DNA of 64,000 bases from an uncultured Lachnospiraceae bacterium (GCA_910578645.1 CAJTQI010000005.1:124001-188000); one strand, 5' to 3'; positions 26,957-36,685 are shown, numbered from the stretch's first letter. Numbers and translations are program-made. Notes: generated from the letters alone by a model not told the origin.

Positions 26957-27307
26957 CTATTTTCGCAAAATTTTGTCCATAGATTTGCCCTTTGCCAGTT
27001 CATCAACCAGTTTATCCAAGTATCTGATTTTCTGCATGAGCGGCTCTTCTATCGTCTCCACCCTGACGCCGCATACCACTCCCTTAATCAGCGCACAGTT
27101 GGGATTCATACAAGGCGCTTTCTCAAAGAATGTCCCGTAGTCAACATCATCTTCTATCTGCTTTTGCAGCCCGGCCTCGTCATACCCTGTAAGCCAGAAA
27201 ATAACCTCGTCAACTTCCTGTTTTGTGCGGTTTTTCCTCTCTGCTTTCTGCACAAGCAGCGGATACACTTTTGAAAGTTTCATCGCATATACTTTACTGT
27301 TGTCCAT
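26957..27307 (-). CDS. DUF2200 family protein
   Basis: The 116-residue protein matches the DUF2200 pattern closely: KVYAMKLSKVYPLLVQKAER at the start, EVDEVIFWLTGYD, and PNCALIKGVVCGVRVE, ending in KLVDELAKGKSMDKIL. Function is unknown; family members are small cytoplasmic proteins common in Firmicutes. It lies alone between the decayed gene at 26710 and the MFS gene. Confidence 0.88.
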   Translation of the reverse strand: MDNSKVYAMKLSKVYPLLVQKAERKNRTKQEVDEVIFWLTGYDEAGLQKQIEDDVDYGTFFEKAPCMNPNCALIKGVVCGVRVETIEEPLMQKIRYLDKLVDELAKGKSMDKILRK

Positions 27308-27506
27308 CTATGCACCTTGTCCTTCCCTCAGCCTTAAAATTTGCAGACGATACCGCCCTGTCTTTATAGACATCCGCGGCGTGAAATATCCTGCGCAGGA
27401 GTTTTCTGTTATTATAGCATAAAATATGAAAGAATACATCATAGCATGTGGGCCGTCATAATATGTTCCGTTTTTTCAACCATTAGGTACGCCAAAAAAC
27501 TACCCA

Positions 27507-28745
27507 TCACAACTTTCCAAACAGCCCTCTTGCCTTGACAGCTATCCCAAGCGAAGCCACACCTGCAAACAATACCACCGCCGCTTCATACCCCGCGCAC
27601 AATTCAAACAAGAACCCGTACATCGCATTTCCAAAGGGTTGGGCGCACATAGAGACAGTCATAATGACCGCCATCACTTTCCCAATCAGATGCTGTGGCG
27701 TCTGCGCCTGTACGAAAGACATAATCTGCACCGTAAACACAGTGGAAATGACCATGATACAAAAGCAGCATACCGCCATTGCCAGATAAGCCACCATTGC
27801 CAAATCTTTCCACAAAAGAGAAATCCCCATAGGGAACACGCAGGCTGCGCCTGCCATAAGCAGATTGCCCGTCTTCCTCACCTGTAATCTGTCAGCCAAG
27901 ACGCCTGCGGCGATTCCTCCTGCAATCCCTCCTGCCGCCAATGCCCCTTGCGCGTATCCATATAGCCGGGTTGCCTGTGCCGGCGTAAAAGGAAGCACTT
28001 CCGTAATAAGATAAGGAAGCCCTACCACAATCATTGCCGATAGAAACAGATTAATACCACACACCACAACTACGCCCTGGCCAATTATCGGTTTTTCCTT
28101 GCGCACAAACCGGATACTCTCGCTAAAATCCTTACGTGCCGTCTGCAGTATATTTCCGCTCTTTTTTTGTTTCTCATAGGGGATACAGATAAACAATTCC
28201 ATCACCGCTGACAGGGCAAAACAGACCACACACACTTCCAGAACAGGAAGAAGCCCATATGCACTGTACAAAATCCCGCCAAGTACCGGGCCCACCAGCG
28301 CGGCAAAAGAGCCAATCACATTGACAACCGCGTTCGCCTGCATGAACTGTTCCTGTCCTACTAGCGCCGGAATACTGGCCTGCACCGCAGGCTGGTAGGC
28401 GCCCGCAATGCCATATAGAATCATTAATGTCAATGTTAGCAAAAATACAAGATTGACATTTCCCATTAGCCATGCAAACACTAAAATCAACGCCGCTGTG
28501 GAAAAATCCAATATTACCATAATATTTCTCTTATTCACTCTGTCGGCTACCAGCCCTCCCACCGGAGACAGAAGAACAGCCGGGATAAAGGCGCACGCCA
28601 TCACTGTTCCATATAGCGCAGACGAGCCTGTCTGGTTTAATAGGTATAGTGGCAATACAAACCGGACCGCAGAGTTTCCAAAAAGTGAAATAATCTGACC
28701 GATAACCACCATTGTAAAATCCTTCGTAAATAGTTTATCCTTCAT
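27507..28745 (-). CDS. MFS family exporter
   Basis: The 412-residue protein has twelve predicted helices and MFS signatures such as GGLVADRVNKRN (loop 2-3) and GVLADRLQVRKTGN in the second half. It resembles the MFS_3/MefA-EntS exporter branch (macrolide or siderophore efflux). The ATG at 28745 follows GGAGGATTATT at the end of leader copy C. In that copy the frame stays open upstream to 28907, which would add a leader-coded peptide to the protein; the downstream site looks stronger. Substrate unknown. Confidence 0.88.
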   Translation of the reverse strand: MKDKLFTKDFTMVVIGQIISLFGNSAVRFVLPLYLLNQTGSSALYGTVMACAFIPAVLLSPVGGLVADRVNKRNIMVILDFSTAALILVFAWLMGNVNLVFLLTLTLMILYGIAGAYQPAVQASIPALVGQEQFMQANAVVNVIGSFAALVGPVLGGILYSAYGLLPVLEVCVVCFALSAVMELFICIPYEKQKKSGNILQTARKDFSESIRFVRKEKPIIGQGVVVVCGINLFLSAMIVVGLPYLITEVLPFTPAQATRLYGYAQGALAAGGIAGGIAAGVLADRLQVRKTGNLLMAGAACVFPMGISLLWKDLAMVAYLAMAVCCFCIMVISTVFTVQIMSFVQAQTPQHLIGKVMAVIMTVSMCAQPFGNAMYGFLFELCAGYEAAVVLFAGVASLGIAVKARGLFGKL

Positions 28746-28888
28746 AATAATCCTCCATTTCTGCGCATGTTTTTGTCTCAATTTTTGTTGAGACAGCGCA
28801 TATAACAAATTTGTGTCAAGTGAGTGCAGCCACAAATCTCGCGTGTGAAAAATCTTCCGCATATAGATTTTCACACTAATCATCCTCC
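28746..28888 (-). ncRNA. Structured leader repeat, copy C (MFS gene)
   Basis: On the minus strand: GGAGGATGATTAGTG, then stem 1 (GTGTGAAAATC with GATTTTTCACAC). Next come CGCGAGATTTGTGGC pairing with GACACAAATTTG, then GTCTCAAC-AAAA-ATTGAGAC, and TGCGCAGAAATGGAGG before the ATG at 28745. It is the closest relative of copy B. Upstream, 28889-29208 holds the trkA promoter region and a GGTTGCGCAACC palindrome, with no gene. Confidence 0.75.
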
Positions 28889-29208
28889 GTTCCTGCATCA
28901 CTCGCAATGTTTTTATATAGCATAGAGTCTATAGCCCTCCTCGCCGGTTGCGCGATACACTTCAAGTGTCAGCACCGCGACTATTGGTTGCGCAACCTCT
29001 GTCAACTATTACATTGGGTTATGGTTTTGTATAAATTTTAAAAACATAATGCTTTTTTCTTTGTATAGTGCTATATTATAGTTGCGCGTGTCTGCCGGAA
29101 ACATGGCAGGACAGCCTGAGGCGCCAGGCGGCGGAGCGGTTTTTTCACGAGTCAGGGAACATACCGTATCCGCTGAAACATTTTACGGCGTATCGGAATG
29201 GAGAAGAC

Positions 29209-30609
29209 ATGTCGAAACAAAAAAAATCTGTTGAACAAGGGCTAAAAATTATCATCGTCGGATGCGGCAAAGTGGGCAGGACACTGCTTGCCCAACTGAC
29301 CAAAGAAGGACACGATATTACCCTGATTGACCACAACCCCCAGAAAATCCAGGAACTGGCAAGCCTGTATGATGTCATGGGAGTCGTAGGCAATGGCGCC
29401 AGCTTCAGTATCCAAATCGAGGCAGGAATCGAGGACACCGACTTAATCATCGCCGTAACCGATTCCGATGAATTGAACCTGCTGTGCTGTACGGTTGCCA
29501 AACGTGTCGGTAACTGTTCCGCCATCGCCAGGGTGCGCACGCCGGACTACAGCAAGGAAGCGGGATACCTGCGTGAGAAACTTGGACTTGCCATGATTAT
29601 CAACCCCGAGTTGGAAGCTGCCGCCGAAGCGGCCCGTATTCTTTTTCTTCCCACCGCATTGGAAGTGAGTACTTTCGCCCACGGCCAGGTGGAAATGATT
29701 AAGTTCAAAGTACCGGACGGCAATCAGCTAGACGGCATGACCATCGTTGACCTTGGCAGGACTCTGGGCAAAAATATTGCCGACCATATCCTAATCTGCG
29801 CCGTGGAGCGTGACCGCGATATTCATATCCCTTCCGGTAATTTCCGGATACAGAAGGGTGATTTGCTTTCCTTCGTGGCCTCCAGGGCAAGCGCAAAAAC
29901 TTTCTTAAAAAAAATCGGATTTAAAACCCACGCCGTGAAAAACACCATGATTATCGGCGGTGGCAAATCTGCCTATTATCTTGCGTCGCAGCTCCTCCAC
30001 GTGGGAATCGCCGTCAAGATTATAGAAAGTAACCCGAAACGATGCGAGGAATTAAGCATCCTGCTTCCCAAGGCTATCATCATCAACGGCGACGGTACCA
30101 ATGAGGGTCTTTTGAAGGAAGAAGGCATCGAATACGCAGAATCTTTTGTTCCTCTGACCGGAATCGACGAAGAAAATATTATGCTGACCCTTCACGCCAA
30201 AATGGTTTCACAGGCGAAGGTTATTACGAAAATTAACCGCATTACGTTCGACGACGTGATAAGCAACTTGGATTTAGGAAGCGTCATTTATCCGAAATTC
30301 ATCACGTCAGAAGCAATCATCGCCTATGTGCGTGCCAAGAAAGACTCGATGAACAGTAACATCGAGACGCTCTACCATATGTTTGATTCGCGCGTGGAGG
30401 CCATCGAATTTCGTGTAGGTACGGAATCCAAGGTCACAAATACCCCGTTGGCACAGCTCTCTTTGAAGAAAGGGCTGCTGATTTCCTTTATCAACCGTAA
30501 CGGCTCTATCATCATCCCCAGCGGGCAGGATTCCATCAAGGTCGGCGACACGGTTATGATTGTCACCACACATACAGGATTTAACTCCATTCAGGATATA
30601 TTAAATTAA
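29209..30609 (+). CDS. trkA: Trk potassium uptake regulatory subunit TrkA
   Basis: The 466-residue protein has the double RCK arrangement: TrkA_N with IIIVGCGKVGRTLL near residue 14, TrkA_C (MIKFKVPDGNQLDG), a second TrkA_N with TMIIGGGKSAYYLA, and a second TrkA_C. It binds NAD(H)/ATP and gates TrkH from the cytoplasm. The ATG at 29209 follows GGAG; a longer frame to 29068 codes for unlike sequence. trkH follows 26 bp later. Confidence 0.93.
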   Translation: MSKQKKSVEQGLKIIIVGCGKVGRTLLAQLTKEGHDITLIDHNPQKIQELASLYDVMGVVGNGASFSIQIEAGIEDTDLIIAVTDSDELNLLCCTVAKRVGNCSAIARVRTPDYSKEAGYLREKLGLAMIINPELEAAAEAARILFLPTALEVSTFAHGQVEMIKFKVPDGNQLDGMTIVDLGRTLGKNIADHILICAVERDRDIHIPSGNFRIQKGDLLSFVASRASAKTFLKKIGFKTHAVKNTMIIGGGKSAYYLASQLLHVGIAVKIIESNPKRCEELSILLPKAIIINGDGTNEGLLKEEGIEYAESFVPLTGIDEENIMLTLHAKMVSQAKVITKINRITFDDVISNLDLGSVIYPKFITSEAIIAYVRAKKDSMNSNIETLYHMFDSRVEAIEFRVGTESKVTNTPLAQLSLKKGLLISFINRNGSIIIPSGQDSIKVGDTVMIVTTHTGFNSIQDILN

Positions 30610-30635
30610 ATTATATAAAGGAAACGACTACACAA

Positions 30636-32150
30636 ATGAACAGTTCAATCATTCGTTTTATATTAGGATATATCTTAAAGACGGAAGCCGCCTTGCTGCT
30701 GCTTCCCTGTTTGGTTGCGCTAATCTATGCTGAGCCAGAGGGGCTTTGGTATCTTCCGGTTGCCGCATCCTGTTTTCTGTTGGGCGCTTTAATGACGCGC
30801 AGAAAACCAAAGGACAGCGTCTTTTACCTGAAAGAAGGCTGCATTGCCACCTCTTTGAGCTGGATATTTTTAAGTTTCTTCGGCTGTCTTCCATTCTGTC
30901 TGACCGGGGAAATTCCTTCTTTTACGGACGCCCTATTTGAGACGGTTTCCGGTTTCACCACCACCGGTGCAAGCATCTTAAGCGATGTGGAAGCTCTCTC
31001 CCACTGCTCTTTGTTCTGGCGCAGTTTCACCCACTGGATAGGCGGCATGGGCGTTCTGGTCTTCCTGCTTGCCATCGTCCCCCTAAGCGGCGGCTCCAAC
31101 ATTAACCTGATGCGTGCGGAAAGCCCTGGCCCGTCTGTAGGCAAACTGGTGCCCAAGGTCAGATACACGGCGAGGATTCTCTATCTTATCTACCTGGGTA
31201 TGACAGTGATAGAAATCATCCTGCTCCTGCTTGGCAAAATGCCCCTGTTTGACGCGGTCTGTATCAGTTTCGGTACGGCCGGAACCGGAGGCTTTGGCAT
31301 TAAAAACGACAGCATAGCCAGTTGCTCGCCTTATCTGCAATGGGTAGTCACCATATTTATGATTTTGTTCGGCATTAATTTCAATGCCTACTACCTGATT
31401 ATCTTCGACAAAATTAAGAAAGCCCTTAAGATGGAGGAAATCCGCTACTACCTGTTAATCATCATCGCTTCCGTGGGCATTATTTTCCTAAGTATATTGG
31501 ACACGTGCTCCAGTGCTTTTGAAGCGTTGACACATTCGGCCTTCCAGGTTGCTTCTATCATCACCACCACCGGATTCTCAACCACCGACTTTAACCAGTG
31601 GACAAGCACGTGTAAAGTAATCCTCGTCCTCTTAATGTTCGTGGGCGCATGTGCAGGCAGTACCGGAGGCGGTATCAAAGTGTCGCGTTTTGTGATTCTT
31701 TTTAAGACGGTGAAAAAGGAATTTACTTCCTACATCCACCCCAAGAGTATTAAGAAAATCCAGATGGACGGCAAACCAGTGGACCATGAAACCATCCGCA
31801 CCGTCAACGTGTACATTATCACCTTTATGGTGCTTTTCGTACTGTCGGTTTTCCTCATATCTTTTGACAACACGGATATCATAACCGGATTCACGGCAGT
31901 TGCCGCCACCATCAATAATATTGGGCCCGGGCTTGAATTGGTGGGTCCCGTGGAAAACTTCGGGTTTTTCTCTCCCTTTGCCAAGTATGTCCTCATATTT
32001 GACATGCTGGCAGGCAGGCTGGAATTGTTCCCGCTTCTTCTGTTGTTCCATCCGTCTATCTGGCGCGACCTGTTCGCCTATAAGATGAGTGTGCATAGTA
32101 AAAAAAACGAGCTTCGCTCGTTTGCGAGGTTTGCCTCCGGCAAACTATGA
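30636..32150 (+). CDS. trkH: Trk potassium transporter membrane subunit TrkH
   Basis: The 504-residue protein has four pore-loop repeats with selectivity residues TVSGFTTTGAS, SFGTAGTGGFGI, ITTTGFSTTDF and NNIGPGLELVG, as in TrkH/KtrB. It imports potassium with TrkA bound inside. The last 15 or so residues (KKNELRSFARFASGKL) are encoded by a copy of the tandem-hairpin repeat at 32098-32148, so the natural C-terminus has been replaced or extended by repeat insertion. A strong terminator follows at 32195. Confidence 0.93.
   Translation: MNSSIIRFILGYILKTEAALLLLPCLVALIYAEPEGLWYLPVAASCFLLGALMTRRKPKDSVFYLKEGCIATSLSWIFLSFFGCLPFCLTGEIPSFTDALFETVSGFTTTGASILSDVEALSHCSLFWRSFTHWIGGMGVLVFLLAIVPLSGGSNINLMRAESPGPSVGKLVPKVRYTARILYLIYLGMTVIEIILLLLGKMPLFDAVCISFGTAGTGGFGIKNDSIASCSPYLQWVVTIFMILFGINFNAYYLIIFDKIKKALKMEEIRYYLLIIIASVGIIFLSILDTCSSAFEALTHSAFQVASIITTTGFSTTDFNQWTSTCKVILVLLMFVGACAGSTGGGIKVSRFVILFKTVKKEFTSYIHPKSIKKIQMDGKPVDHETIRTVNVYIITFMVLFVLSVFLISFDNTDIITGFTAVAATINNIGPGLELVGPVENFGFFSPFAKYVLIFDMLAGRLELFPLLLLFHPSIWRDLFAYKMSVHSKKNELRSFARFASGKL
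32098..32148. repeat. Tandem-hairpin repeat copy 1, overlapping the trkH 3' end
   Basis: AAACGAGC-TTC-GCTCGTTT and TTTGCC-TCC-GGCAAA form two small hairpins. On the minus strand the first is followed by a T-run, so it reads as a terminator. The same unit occurs at 36711 and 37191. Here it supplies the trkH stop codon. Confidence 0.75.
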
Positions 32151-32177
32151 AGCACCTTTTGATACCTTAATCTTATA
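32151..32177. repeat. Fragment of the 36871-37190 element arm
   Basis: GCACCTTTTGATACCTTAAT followed by CTTATA resembles the right arm of the larger element. As at 37190, it abuts a copy of the tandem-hairpin repeat, here in the opposite order. Confidence 0.5.
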
Positions 32178-32194
32178 AAAAATATCCGTAACTC

Positions 32195-32229
32195 CAATCA
32201 GGCGGAATCAATTAGCTTCCGCCTGATTT
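32195..32229 (+). terminator. Rho-independent terminator of trkA-trkH
   Basis: AATCAGGCGGAA at 32195-32206 pairs perfectly (12 bp) with TTCCGCCTGATT at 32216-32227, followed by TTTTA. Confidence 0.85.
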
Positions 32230-32240
32230 TATCTGCTTTT

Positions 32241-32704
32241 TCACTTTACTCTCCAATAGCCCTTCCGTGGTGTACCTATCCGTTCTATTGTACCTTTTAT
32301 CTGAAGCTTTCTGATATGATATTTCACTGTATTCACATTCAAATGAAGCATCTCCGAAATTTGTTTTTGAGACAGTTCCGGTTTCCTCCTAATCAAAATC
32401 TTGGGTGGGATAGATATCTGATTGTTTTTTCTGCCATTCCTCTAAAAATTCCTCATTTAGAGGAACGGTAATGCGGAATACATCCCCTTCAACAAATTCC
32501 GGCTCTTTCCCTGAATAATATTTACTATACTTATACAGGTTCCTTACCCCTGAACCAAATTGTTCTGCATACCCTATATTGCGGAAAAACGAAGCAATAA
32601 TCGGATTTTTGAGATTCGGCTCCAACGCCACTGCCACAACGTTTAAACTCAACAGCAACTGTTTCCCCAATTTCAAACATTGCCCGCATGGCCATATAGT
32701 CCAT
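32241..32704 (-). pseudogene. Collapsed remnant of an AlbA_2/RecG-like ATP-binding transcriptional regulator
   Basis: Three pieces in three frames belong to one ~450-residue family. From ATG 32704, MRAMFEIGETVAVEFKRCG is the N-terminus (AlbA_2 domain). A large internal deletion then joins it to the C-terminal EPNLKNPIIASFFRNIGYAE and EQFGSGVRNLYKYSKYYSG. After a stop at 32389 a second frame continues RRKPELSQKQISEMLHLNV into a winged helix ending at 32241. The catalytic middle is gone, so this cannot be functional. Confidence 0.8.
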
Positions 32705-32805
32705 AGTTTTCCCTTTCCATCACTGCCTGGTTTTTATTATCTAAACTTGCAACCGCTATTTTTATATATATTATAACATCCGTATAATTTTTGCCAGCAA
32801 TATCT

Positions 32806-33618
32806 TTATCTGCGCCCCTTGAAAAAAAGAACCGCCGCCCCTGCCAACAGAAACAAAACAGTCAGAACATCCCATCCGTCAATCACCGGCACACCAAGCA
32901 ATCCGGCTAAGCTACAATTTACTGCTATGCTTGCGGGAATAGCCAATAGTAATGACCATGCCGCAGCAAGCATTTTCTTTGGATGAAGCATCCTGAACAA
33001 TCCATACACCGCCCAGATAAATAGAAATCCGACAGCTGCCATCCTTCTGCTTATGGCAAGCATATGTGTCCCGGCATTTCCGATGATTTGCGTAAGTGCA
33101 TACAGGTAAGGCAGCGTAAGGAAACTCAGTGCAATCAAAGAGCCTATAATTCCTTTTGTGCCAAACCGGATAAACGGAAAAAGCACAATCCATGCATATA
33201 AAATGGAGCTTATAACAATCAGCGACCATGTCATATGTCCCGAAATCGCCAAATCACAAACCATGCACACCAAAACCCCTGCAAGCAGAAAAACGGAAAA
33301 GCCTACGGCACAAATTTTCCGTGTATTCTTCACTCTGCTTTCAAGGGATTTCTCCGCATAATTTATAACTGCCTCAATCTCTGCCTTCTGTTCCTTTTTC
33401 TCCACAGGCTTGCGTCTGCCGCTTAACAGTTCATCTACCGTGACACCTAATATAGCTGCCACTTCCGGCAAAATAGTGATGTCCGGACAGCTCAACCCTC
33501 TCTCCCACTTAGAGACAGCTTTATCCGTAATATACAACCTGTCTGCCAACTCTTTTTGTGTCAAATGTTTTTCTTTTCTCAACTCTGCAATAAATTGCCC
33601 TATTCCATTATTATCCAT
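32806..33618 (-). CDS. XRE-family regulator with membrane-spanning C-terminus
   Basis: The 270-residue protein starts MDNNGIGQFIAELRKEKHLT with a helix-turn-helix over residues ~8-62 (TQKELADRLYITDKAVSKWE). A linker and about six hydrophobic helices (~110-265) follow, so it is a membrane-bound DNA-binding protein. The ATG at 33618 follows GGAGG. It lies 104 bp downstream of the FtsX-type permease on the same strand and may sense conditions tied to that transporter, but this is inference. Confidence 0.85.
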   Translation of the reverse strand: MDNNGIGQFIAELRKEKHLTQKELADRLYITDKAVSKWERGLSCPDITILPEVAAILGVTVDELLSGRRKPVEKKEQKAEIEAVINYAEKSLESRVKNTRKICAVGFSVFLLAGVLVCMVCDLAISGHMTWSLIVISSILYAWIVLFPFIRFGTKGIIGSLIALSFLTLPYLYALTQIIGNAGTHMLAISRRMAAVGFLFIWAVYGLFRMLHPKKMLAAAWSLLLAIPASIAVNCSLAGLLGVPVIDGWDVLTVLFLLAGAAVLFFKGRR

Positions 33619-33721
33619 AGTAACAGCCTCCCGCCCTACATTTATCAAACGCTATGCGTACAAACACATTGCATGCATTGATTGTAGCTAAGCAGGCCAA
33701 ATTATGCAACCGACTGGCGGT

Positions 33722-35980
33722 TTACATGGTATAACGCAGCATTTTTGCGAGATTTTCTTTTAAAACTCTTTTTCCGCCAATGTAATACGCGAACATCACA
33801 AACCCAAAAACCGCTACGATAAAAACAAGCATCGGGACAATAGGCGCTGCCTGCCAAAACTCCATAGGATTCAGGTAACTCGCCCTGGCCGAGAGCTCCA
33901 CAAACAGCACTGTCAGCGGAAGCGTAATCAGGACAGGTCTGCCTGCAATTACCATTATTTCAATGCAAAACATTTTCTTAATCTGCGCAGGCGTCATTCC
34001 CACGGACAGATACCTTGCAAGCTCTTTTTTTCTCTGCCGCATAAATCCCATTGTATAAGAAAAAACATTTGCAATGCCGATTACTGCAAGCAGTGCACAC
34101 AATGTGCCAACCACGATTTTATATCCTAAAATAAGCCTGTCGTTGGTAATCTTTTCCTGCACCCGGTTCTCGGTTTCCGTTTCATAACGCTGTCCGGTGC
34201 ACTGCACAATAACCGATTCTAGTTTCTGCAATTTCTCTGCCACCGCTTCATCTTTGTCTGCCCTGCCTGCCAAAACACGGATGAAGGTATCAGGCTCCAC
34301 ATCGGTAATCTGCCCTTTCATATTTTTCCACAAAGACAGCGGAACTATATGGACAAGCGCATAGTCATCGTACTCTTCCCGGAGGATGGGCGGCATGTCT
34401 GTATAGGCGAGCACCGGCAGTTTTGTAGTGTTCGTCTCCTCGCTGTCTGTCTCCTGCCCGGTCGCTGTCTCACCGCTTTGCCCATCCATACCACTATGCA
34501 GCACAGTAAAAGCGCTGTCCCCTTTTACATAAGGAATATACTCCCGATAGCGGAAATTACTGTTTATACTGTCCCATATGCGGTTTAAGATGACCACACC
34601 ATCCAGACTGGGCGCAGCGCCAATCTGCCCGCAATACTCCAAGAACCCTGCATCATCCAATATGATAATCGGAGCTTCCACAAAATATGCGCTGCCCGAT
34701 GTGTCCAAAGCACTTGCCAAACTCTCTGCTTTCCGGCTCATTTGAGCCTCAGGAATCTCCGTCATGGCATAAGCTTTCTGATACGCAACACAACTGAAAG
34801 CCCCCTGCGCCTCCTCCGCTTCCCGCAACGCACCAATCATATCCAATTCCTCAATCTTGGCCTCCTTTACTGTGGCCATCACATCCCATACATCCTGATA
34901 TTTGGCAAAATAGGTGTATTGTGTGCTGATAACCGAAAGAGTAAGAAAGCTCAGCACCACCGTAAACCCAAGAAAAGAAAGTGTCAGAGACAGCGTAGAC
35001 GTCCGAAGCGATTTTTTCTGTGCCTTCAGCGCATTTACTGCCAGTTCTGCTTCCACCCCAAAGAAAAAGGATAAAACCGGGGAATGCCTTTTATGCCGTA
35101 AAACCGGCTCCTGTGCGCCGCGAATCGCCTCAAGAGGCGTCAACTTCGCCAATTTCCTTGCGGGAATCCAGGCTGAGACGAGCACGGTCAGGGCCGAGAG
35201 CAGAAACGTTAATAAAAAAATCATAGGATGATAACAGAAAGTAATGCTATGCCGCCCTGTCATCTGCACCGCAAAGTTTTCCATCATCCGCATCATTCCG
35301 TAGCCCAACGCGATTCCTAACAAACTGCCCACCGCAAGAGGCAACATGCATAGTATACCCGCTTCCTGTAACAGACAGGCACGAATCTGCTTTGGCGTAG
35401 CGCCAATACCAGACAAAACCCCCAACTGGTGGACTCTTGCATTCATAGACACCGCAAAAGCATTATGAATGACAAGAATCAGTGAAAAACACACAAACAT
35501 AAGCACCGTAAAATAAAGCGGCATCACCATTCTGGGTGCTTCATCACCCGGAATCCGAATAAAATACATCGCTAAAAGTTCGTAATGATATGCTATCTGC
35601 TCTTCATGGAGCCCGAATTTTTCTGACAGCAATGTCATATCCTCATATATTGTACGGGGATTATGAAAATATAAGTCATACACTTTATTCCCATAAGTCA
35701 TATAAGGTTCCGCAAAAGACAGTTCCTGATTCACAGCCACACTCTTTATATTCGCAAATCCACAAAGCAACTTTAATTCTTCGTCATCAAAGTTCCCGAT
35801 GACCCGCGCTTGCCAGTCTCCCTCTTCCCGAATCACCGACTCCACATCATATACCCATAAATTATAGAAGAAACTGCATAGCACAGATAAAAGAAGCGCC
35901 GCTATATGCGCCGATATCATAATAGAAACTCCTGATGCGCTGTTTCTTTTGATAAAACTAGACGAATAATCCCTCCACAT
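33722..35980 (-). CDS. FtsX/MacB-type ABC transporter permease
   Basis: The 752-residue protein has an N-terminal helix, a first extracellular part, an FtsX core at ~155-285 (VHQLGVLSGIGATPKQIRAC) and a large extracellular domain at ~350-610. A second FtsX core lies near the C-terminus (RKKELARYLSVGMTPAQIKK). Together with the ATPase at 36017-36685 it forms a mechanotransmission-type or peptide-handling exporter rather than an importer. The ATG at 35980 is preferred over the GTG six bases earlier because of spacing to AAGGGG. The ATPase gene is immediately upstream. Confidence 0.9.
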   Translation of the reverse strand: MWRDYSSSFIKRNSASGVSIMISAHIAALLLSVLCSFFYNLWVYDVESVIREEGDWQARVIGNFDDEELKLLCGFANIKSVAVNQELSFAEPYMTYGNKVYDLYFHNPRTIYEDMTLLSEKFGLHEEQIAYHYELLAMYFIRIPGDEAPRMVMPLYFTVLMFVCFSLILVIHNAFAVSMNARVHQLGVLSGIGATPKQIRACLLQEAGILCMLPLAVGSLLGIALGYGMMRMMENFAVQMTGRHSITFCYHPMIFLLTFLLSALTVLVSAWIPARKLAKLTPLEAIRGAQEPVLRHKRHSPVLSFFFGVEAELAVNALKAQKKSLRTSTLSLTLSFLGFTVVLSFLTLSVISTQYTYFAKYQDVWDVMATVKEAKIEELDMIGALREAEEAQGAFSCVAYQKAYAMTEIPEAQMSRKAESLASALDTSGSAYFVEAPIIILDDAGFLEYCGQIGAAPSLDGVVILNRIWDSINSNFRYREYIPYVKGDSAFTVLHSGMDGQSGETATGQETDSEETNTTKLPVLAYTDMPPILREEYDDYALVHIVPLSLWKNMKGQITDVEPDTFIRVLAGRADKDEAVAEKLQKLESVIVQCTGQRYETETENRVQEKITNDRLILGYKIVVGTLCALLAVIGIANVFSYTMGFMRQRKKELARYLSVGMTPAQIKKMFCIEIMVIAGRPVLITLPLTVLFVELSARASYLNPMEFWQAAPIVPMLVFIVAVFGFVMFAYYIGGKRVLKENLAKMLRYTM

Positions 35981-36016
35981 AAACACAACACCCCTTTTTT
36001 AATCTTTTCTTTCCTG

Positions 36017-36685
36017 TCAATTTTCTATCAGCCGGCCATCCTCTATCGTCACAATGCGCCCGGCCTCCAGCGCAACTTTCTCATCATGGGTAATAAGCAC
36101 AATCGTCTGATTTAGGCTGCGATTTGAAAGTTTCAGCAAATCTACGATTTCTTCCGCGTTCCTGCGGTCTAAATTTCCTGTAGGCTCATCCGCCAACAAA
36201 AGCGCAGGCCGGTAAATCAAAGACCTTGCAATAGCCGCACGCTGCTGCTGTCCTCCCGAAAGTTGGTTCGGAAGCGCTTCCAGCTTGTCAGCAATACCCA
36301 GAGAATCTACAATCTGCTCAAAATATTCCTGATTGACCTTCTTCTTATCCAATAAAAGAGGCATCAATATATTTTTGCGCACAGTCAATGTGGGAATCAG
36401 GTTATAAAACTGGTAGACAAGCCCCACCTTCCTGCGCCTAAAAATCGCCGCCTGGGTGCTGTTCATCTTTGAAATATCCGTTCCCTCCACCATGACTTTT
36501 CCCTCCGTCGGCTTATCTACACCGCCTAATATATGCAGCAAAGTGGACTTCCCCGAACCGGAAGCTCCCATAATTGCCACAAACTCTCCCTTTTCCACCG
36601 ACAGGCTAATGCCGTTTAACGCTGTCACCTGGCTGTCTCCCGTACCGTACACTTTCTTGATATTGTCACACCTTAATATTTCCAT
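36017..36685 (-). CDS. ABC transporter ATP-binding protein (LolD/MacB/BceA-like)
   Basis: A 222-residue ATPase with Walker A GASGSGKST, signature LSGGQQQR, Walker B LLLADEPTGNLD and H-loop ITHDEKV, as in ATPases paired with FtsX-type permeases. GGAGG precedes the ATG at 36685; the frame stays open to 36832 only because it runs through a repeat. Two-component genes nearby (HK at 37379, RR at 46248) suggest a sensor-regulated antimicrobial peptide or envelope-stress exporter. Repeats with minus-strand terminators separate it from the kinase gene, so it probably has its own promoter. Confidence 0.92.
   Translation of the reverse strand: MEILRCDNIKKVYGTGDSQVTALNGISLSVEKGEFVAIMGASGSGKSTLLHILGGVDKPTEGKVMVEGTDISKMNSTQAAIFRRRKVGLVYQFYNLIPTLTVRKNILMPLLLDKKKVNQEYFEQIVDSLGIADKLEALPNQLSGGQQQRAAIARSLIYRPALLLADEPTGNLDRRNAEEIVDLLKLSNRSLNQTIVLITHDEKVALEAGRIVTIEDGRLIEN

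Noticed and set aside
28975..29000. GGTTGCGCAACC palindrome before trkA as an operator
   Set aside because: It is short, about 210 bp from the trkA start, and a similar GGTTGCGC occurs nearby without symmetry, so there is not enough to call a site.
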